Source: Dehalococcoidia bacterium
GTDB taxonomy: Bacteria; Chloroflexota; Dehalococcoidia; Bin125
Direction of reading: 5' to 3'
Assembly: GCA_022822375.1 (NCBI GenBank)
Contig: JAJEBU010000107.1
Span: 1 to 53,834, forward strand
Length of the DNA stretch: 53,834 nucleotides
In this document: positions 51,710 through 53,834 of the stretch, piece by piece
Numbering within the stretch: position 1 is the stretch's first letter
How the letters are laid out: each line of letters starts with the position of its first letter
The notes under the pieces: model-generated
Told to the model about the DNA's origin: nothing
The model's input: the letters and a program-made list of their open reading frames with translations, nothing else
The model's database searches: none
Made by a program: the position numbers and the translations under genes

Positions 51710-53834
51710 TCAGTCGCCGGTCAAGCGATCTGGTTCTAAGCCATCAGAACAGACAATGCGCACGATGTCTGGCTCCGGCGGATCGAGATCAGCAGCCGCC
51801 TGGGAAGCGGCGAGCCGATACGTATCTTGCAACGCCGTCAGCCGCGCCAGCAGCGCGGGACACTGAGGTTGGATCTTGTAGACCTCGCCGAGCGCAGCTT
51901 CAACTCGCGGTGGCAGCGGACCGCTGAAGATCCGGCGCAGTTCGTCGATCCGCCGCGATTCCGCAGGATCCCCTTCCGCCTCCGCCTTGGCGAGGTTCAG
52001 GTGCGCTGCCACGAACCGACGCGCTCTGGTGTTGCGTGGTCGTCTCGATCTGCCGAGGCGTTGGCCAAGTTCTCCCGTGAAACTGGCGAAGGCCGCCATC
52101 ACGCGGTCGTTCGTGCCGGTTGGCAGGGGTGTGGCCGGCGTGTCTTCGTCGCACTCGGCATAAGCAATGAACTGGGCGGGACTGATCGGTCGGGCGTCCA
52201 GGTCGTCGCCGATCGCGTAGCAGCTGTTGATCTCGCCGGCGCTGAGCAGCGCCAATGTCTCTCCCGCCACAGGATCGTCGAACGGTGCAGGGCTCGCGGG
52301 CTTGAGGTTGCTTGGCGACAACAGCGCTGGCTGGGTTCCTTCTATGTCAGGCGTGGGGGACAAGGACTCGCCGCCTGTTACGGGCACCGATTCGCGTGTC
52401 GGTCGCACAGCCAACGCTGAGCGAATCCCGTCCGGCAGGCGCTCGATCGTCTCCCAGAGTTCAGGCTGCTCCTCGCGGATTCGCTGCAACGTCGCGACCG
52501 CACGCTGGTGTACGGACACATCATCCAGGCCGTCATCGGATTCCGGCAGCTCTTGATCGCCGTAGATGCGGTACATCGCGTCGGCGTTGAGCCGCTCTGC
52601 CTCGGACAGCAGCCGGCTATCGAGGCCGATCAGGTCGTGGAAAAGTTGGATCCGCCGAGTGAGCCGGTCTGTCAGGTCCAGATCCTGGTCCACCTCGAAG
52701 TCTGGCCACATGCTCTGCAGATGGATCACATCGTGCTCAGTGCCGATTCGGTCGACGCGGCCGAATCGCTGGATCAATCGAACCGGGTTCCAGTGCAGGT
52801 CATAGTTCAGTACACGAGCGCAATCCTGGAGGTTCTGTCCTTCGGAGACCACGTCGGTCGCCAGCAGAATGCGAATCTCCTTGAGCCCTCGACGTTTCTC
52901 CTCGGGCAGATTCGAGCGGGGCGAGAACCTGCCGACTATGGTCTCGGCGCGATCGCGGTTGCTGCCGGTGAGACGTTCGATCTCTGGATTGCGTCCGCCC
53001 GCGTTGAGTTGCTCGTACAGATAGTCGATCGTCGTTTCTGCCTCGGAGAAGATCAGCACCTTGCCGCTTGCAACATCGGAACCCTGAAGGAACGCTCTCA
53101 GAGCGCGTAGCTTGTCGTCGTCTTCGGGCTTGACCGATTCCACGCGATCATGAAGTTCGCCCAACAGCTCGTGGTCCGAGTCGAGGTCCTGGATCCATTC
53201 CTCAACCCTGAAGTCGCTCGCCGGATACGCGGAGCTGTCGGTTCCGCGATGCTGATCTTCCTGGCTGAGGATCTCAAATGCCTCATCGGCATCAAATTCT
53301 TGCCCATTGATCAGCCGCGTGGCTAACGGACCGACGGGCACAAATCCGCGTTCCAGCGCCGCTCGGAAGTGGCGGTTACTGCGCATGAGGGATCCGAGCG
53401 TTGATCGGAACGCGGCGACGCTGGATTCCAGTCGCTTCAGGAGCAAGACCTTCATCAGGCCGGCGACACGATCTCTCGACCGCAACAGGCCCGAATAGCA
53501 ATCCTGGTCGCGCGCCTCGGGCCACAGGTATTCGCTGGCCTGGTAGCGGGATGCCTTGTGGTCCTGGAGCAACGCAGTAATCTGCTCGAACGTGCCAGCG
53601 CGACCGTAGACGCGATCCAAGCGGTACTCGATGTTCTCAAGCGCCGGCCGGGGAAACCGGATCGGCTTGCCGTAGATGGTCGCGGTATCGCCGTAGAGGT
53701 CTCGCACGTCGCGCCGACGGCGGCGGATAAACACCTGGGTCAGCACCTCTTCAATCCGGGCGTGAGGGATGGACGGCGTAGCGGGCGGAATCGGCGGCGC
53801 CGCTTGATCACGATTCCGCTGCCATTCCTCAAAC
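51710..53834 (-). CDS. SNF2-family helicase, C-terminal part (5' end beyond window)
   Basis: At least 707 residues; the frame is open through the right edge, so no start is seen. The sequence holds the second RecA-like domain: SGKVLIFSEAETTIDYLYEQL (motif IV region), RILLATDVVSEGQNLQDCARVLNYDLHWNPVRLIQRFGRVDRIG (motifs V and VI) and HLQSMWP. The DEAD/Walker A domain would lie upstream. A C-terminal extension of about 300 residues (from IRSALAV on) has no recognised domain. Bacterial SNF2 proteins of this type occur in restriction-like and phage-defence loci (for example DISARM or Dnd/Pgl-type associations) but also alone. Less GC-rich than the neighbouring metabolic genes. The neighbour to the right would decide its role. 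Confidence 0.8.
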   Translation of the reverse strand, partial: FEEWQRNRDQAAPPIPPATPSIPHARIEEVLTQVFIRRRRRDVRDLYGDTATIYGKPIRFPRPALENIEYRLDRVYGRAGTFEQITALLQDHKASRYQASEYLWPEARDQDCYSGLLRSRDRVAGLMKVLLLKRLESSVAAFRSTLGSLMRSNRHFRAALERGFVPVGPLATRLINGQEFDADEAFEILSQEDQHRGTDSSAYPASDFRVEEWIQDLDSDHELLGELHDRVESVKPEDDDKLRALRAFLQGSDVASGKVLIFSEAETTIDYLYEQLNAGGRNPEIERLTGSNRDRAETIVGRFSPRSNLPEEKRRGLKEIRILLATDVVSEGQNLQDCARVLNYDLHWNPVRLIQRFGRVDRIGTEHDVIHLQSMWPDFEVDQDLDLTDRLTRRIQLFHDLIGLDSRLLSEAERLNADAMYRIYGDQELPESDDGLDDVSVHQRAVATLQRIREEQPELWETIERLPDGIRSALAVRPTRESVPVTGGESLSPTPDIEGTQPALLSPSNLKPASPAPFDDPVAGETLALLSAGEINSCYAIGDDLDARPISPAQFIAYAECDEDTPATPLPTGTNDRVMAAFASFTGELGQRLGRSRRPRNTRARRFVAAHLNLAKAEAEGDPAESRRIDELRRIFSGPLPPRVEAALGEVYKIQPQCPALLARLTALQDTYRLAASQAAADLDPPEPDIVRIVCSDGLEPDRLTGD

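Overview
The window is GC-rich, gene-dense bacterial chromosome with strong AGGAGG-type ribosome sites, frequent 4-base ATGA/GTGA gene overlaps and some GTG starts. No rRNA, tRNA or CRISPR array was seen. The mix of CoA-dependent catabolism genes (CaiB/BaiF transferase, three crotonases, acyl-CoA ligase, ETF with a membrane Fe-S partner), an SsuD-type flavin monooxygenase, short-chain dehydrogenases and a MoxR/VWA pair fits a free-living or host-associated Chloroflexota (SAR202/Dehalococcoidia-like) heterotroph. An actinobacterium-like lineage cannot be excluded, because there is no phylogenetic marker I can place without a search.

Layout. 1-3.5 kb: end of a CoA transferase, an ARPP-1 domain gene divergent from a dienelactone hydrolase across a two-site palindromic operator, a cupin, and a RelE-type toxin-antitoxin pair. 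3.5-9.7 kb: membrane protein, SDR, penicillin-acylase-type Ntn hydrolase, two crotonases, a tandem pair of paralogous small proteins, and a PaREP1/HEPN-like gene. 9.7-13.1 kb: acyl-CoA ligase, cupredoxin lipoprotein, a relic of a second ligase 3' end, then an unassigned structured RNA with an intrinsic terminator that runs into the 3' end of a DUF3800 gene. 13.2-18.1 kb: a respiratory module, etfD-like membrane Fe-S oxidoreductase plus etfBA, interrupted by a Doc toxin and its 52-residue antitoxin; a CRP-like palindrome precedes etfB. 18.1-24.7 kb: a two-hairpin dispersed repeat, DinB-like gene, coaE, then a CbbQ-type AAA ATPase, a phosphoesterase and a 1099-residue VWA protein with an alpha-solenoid front half. 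24.7-32.6 kb: addBA recombination nuclease and dnaN, with two DnaA-box-like sites upstream of dnaN. 32.6-38.6 kb: HAD hydrolase and a tetrapyrrole operon (sirC-like, hemC, cobA-hemD, hemB). 38.6-46.4 kb: lepB-pyrE, membrane protein, family 5 uracil-DNA glycosylase, arsI, flavin monooxygenase, SDR, crotonase, VOC protein, acyl-CoA-dehydrogenase-fold monooxygenase. 46.4-51.7 kb: a frameshifted hypothetical gene, a flavoprotein with a Cys-rich tail coupled to a two-helix membrane protein, amidase, CinA C-terminal domain protein, polysaccharide deacetylase, and the second copy of the dispersed repeat. The window ends inside a SNF2-type helicase gene.

How the parts connect. Electrons from acyl-CoA oxidation would pass through EtfBA to the EtfD-like protein and on to the quinone pool, while the ligase, CaiB and crotonases supply or process the CoA esters. 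Small selfish or defence-type cassettes (RelE, Doc, DUF3800, SNF2, PaREP1) are scattered one at a time between housekeeping operons rather than grouped in one island. The items I would look at first are the RNA beside DUF3800, the paired two-hairpin repeats, the doubled GTGTC-N5-GACAC operator, and the Cys-tailed flavoprotein with its membrane partner.
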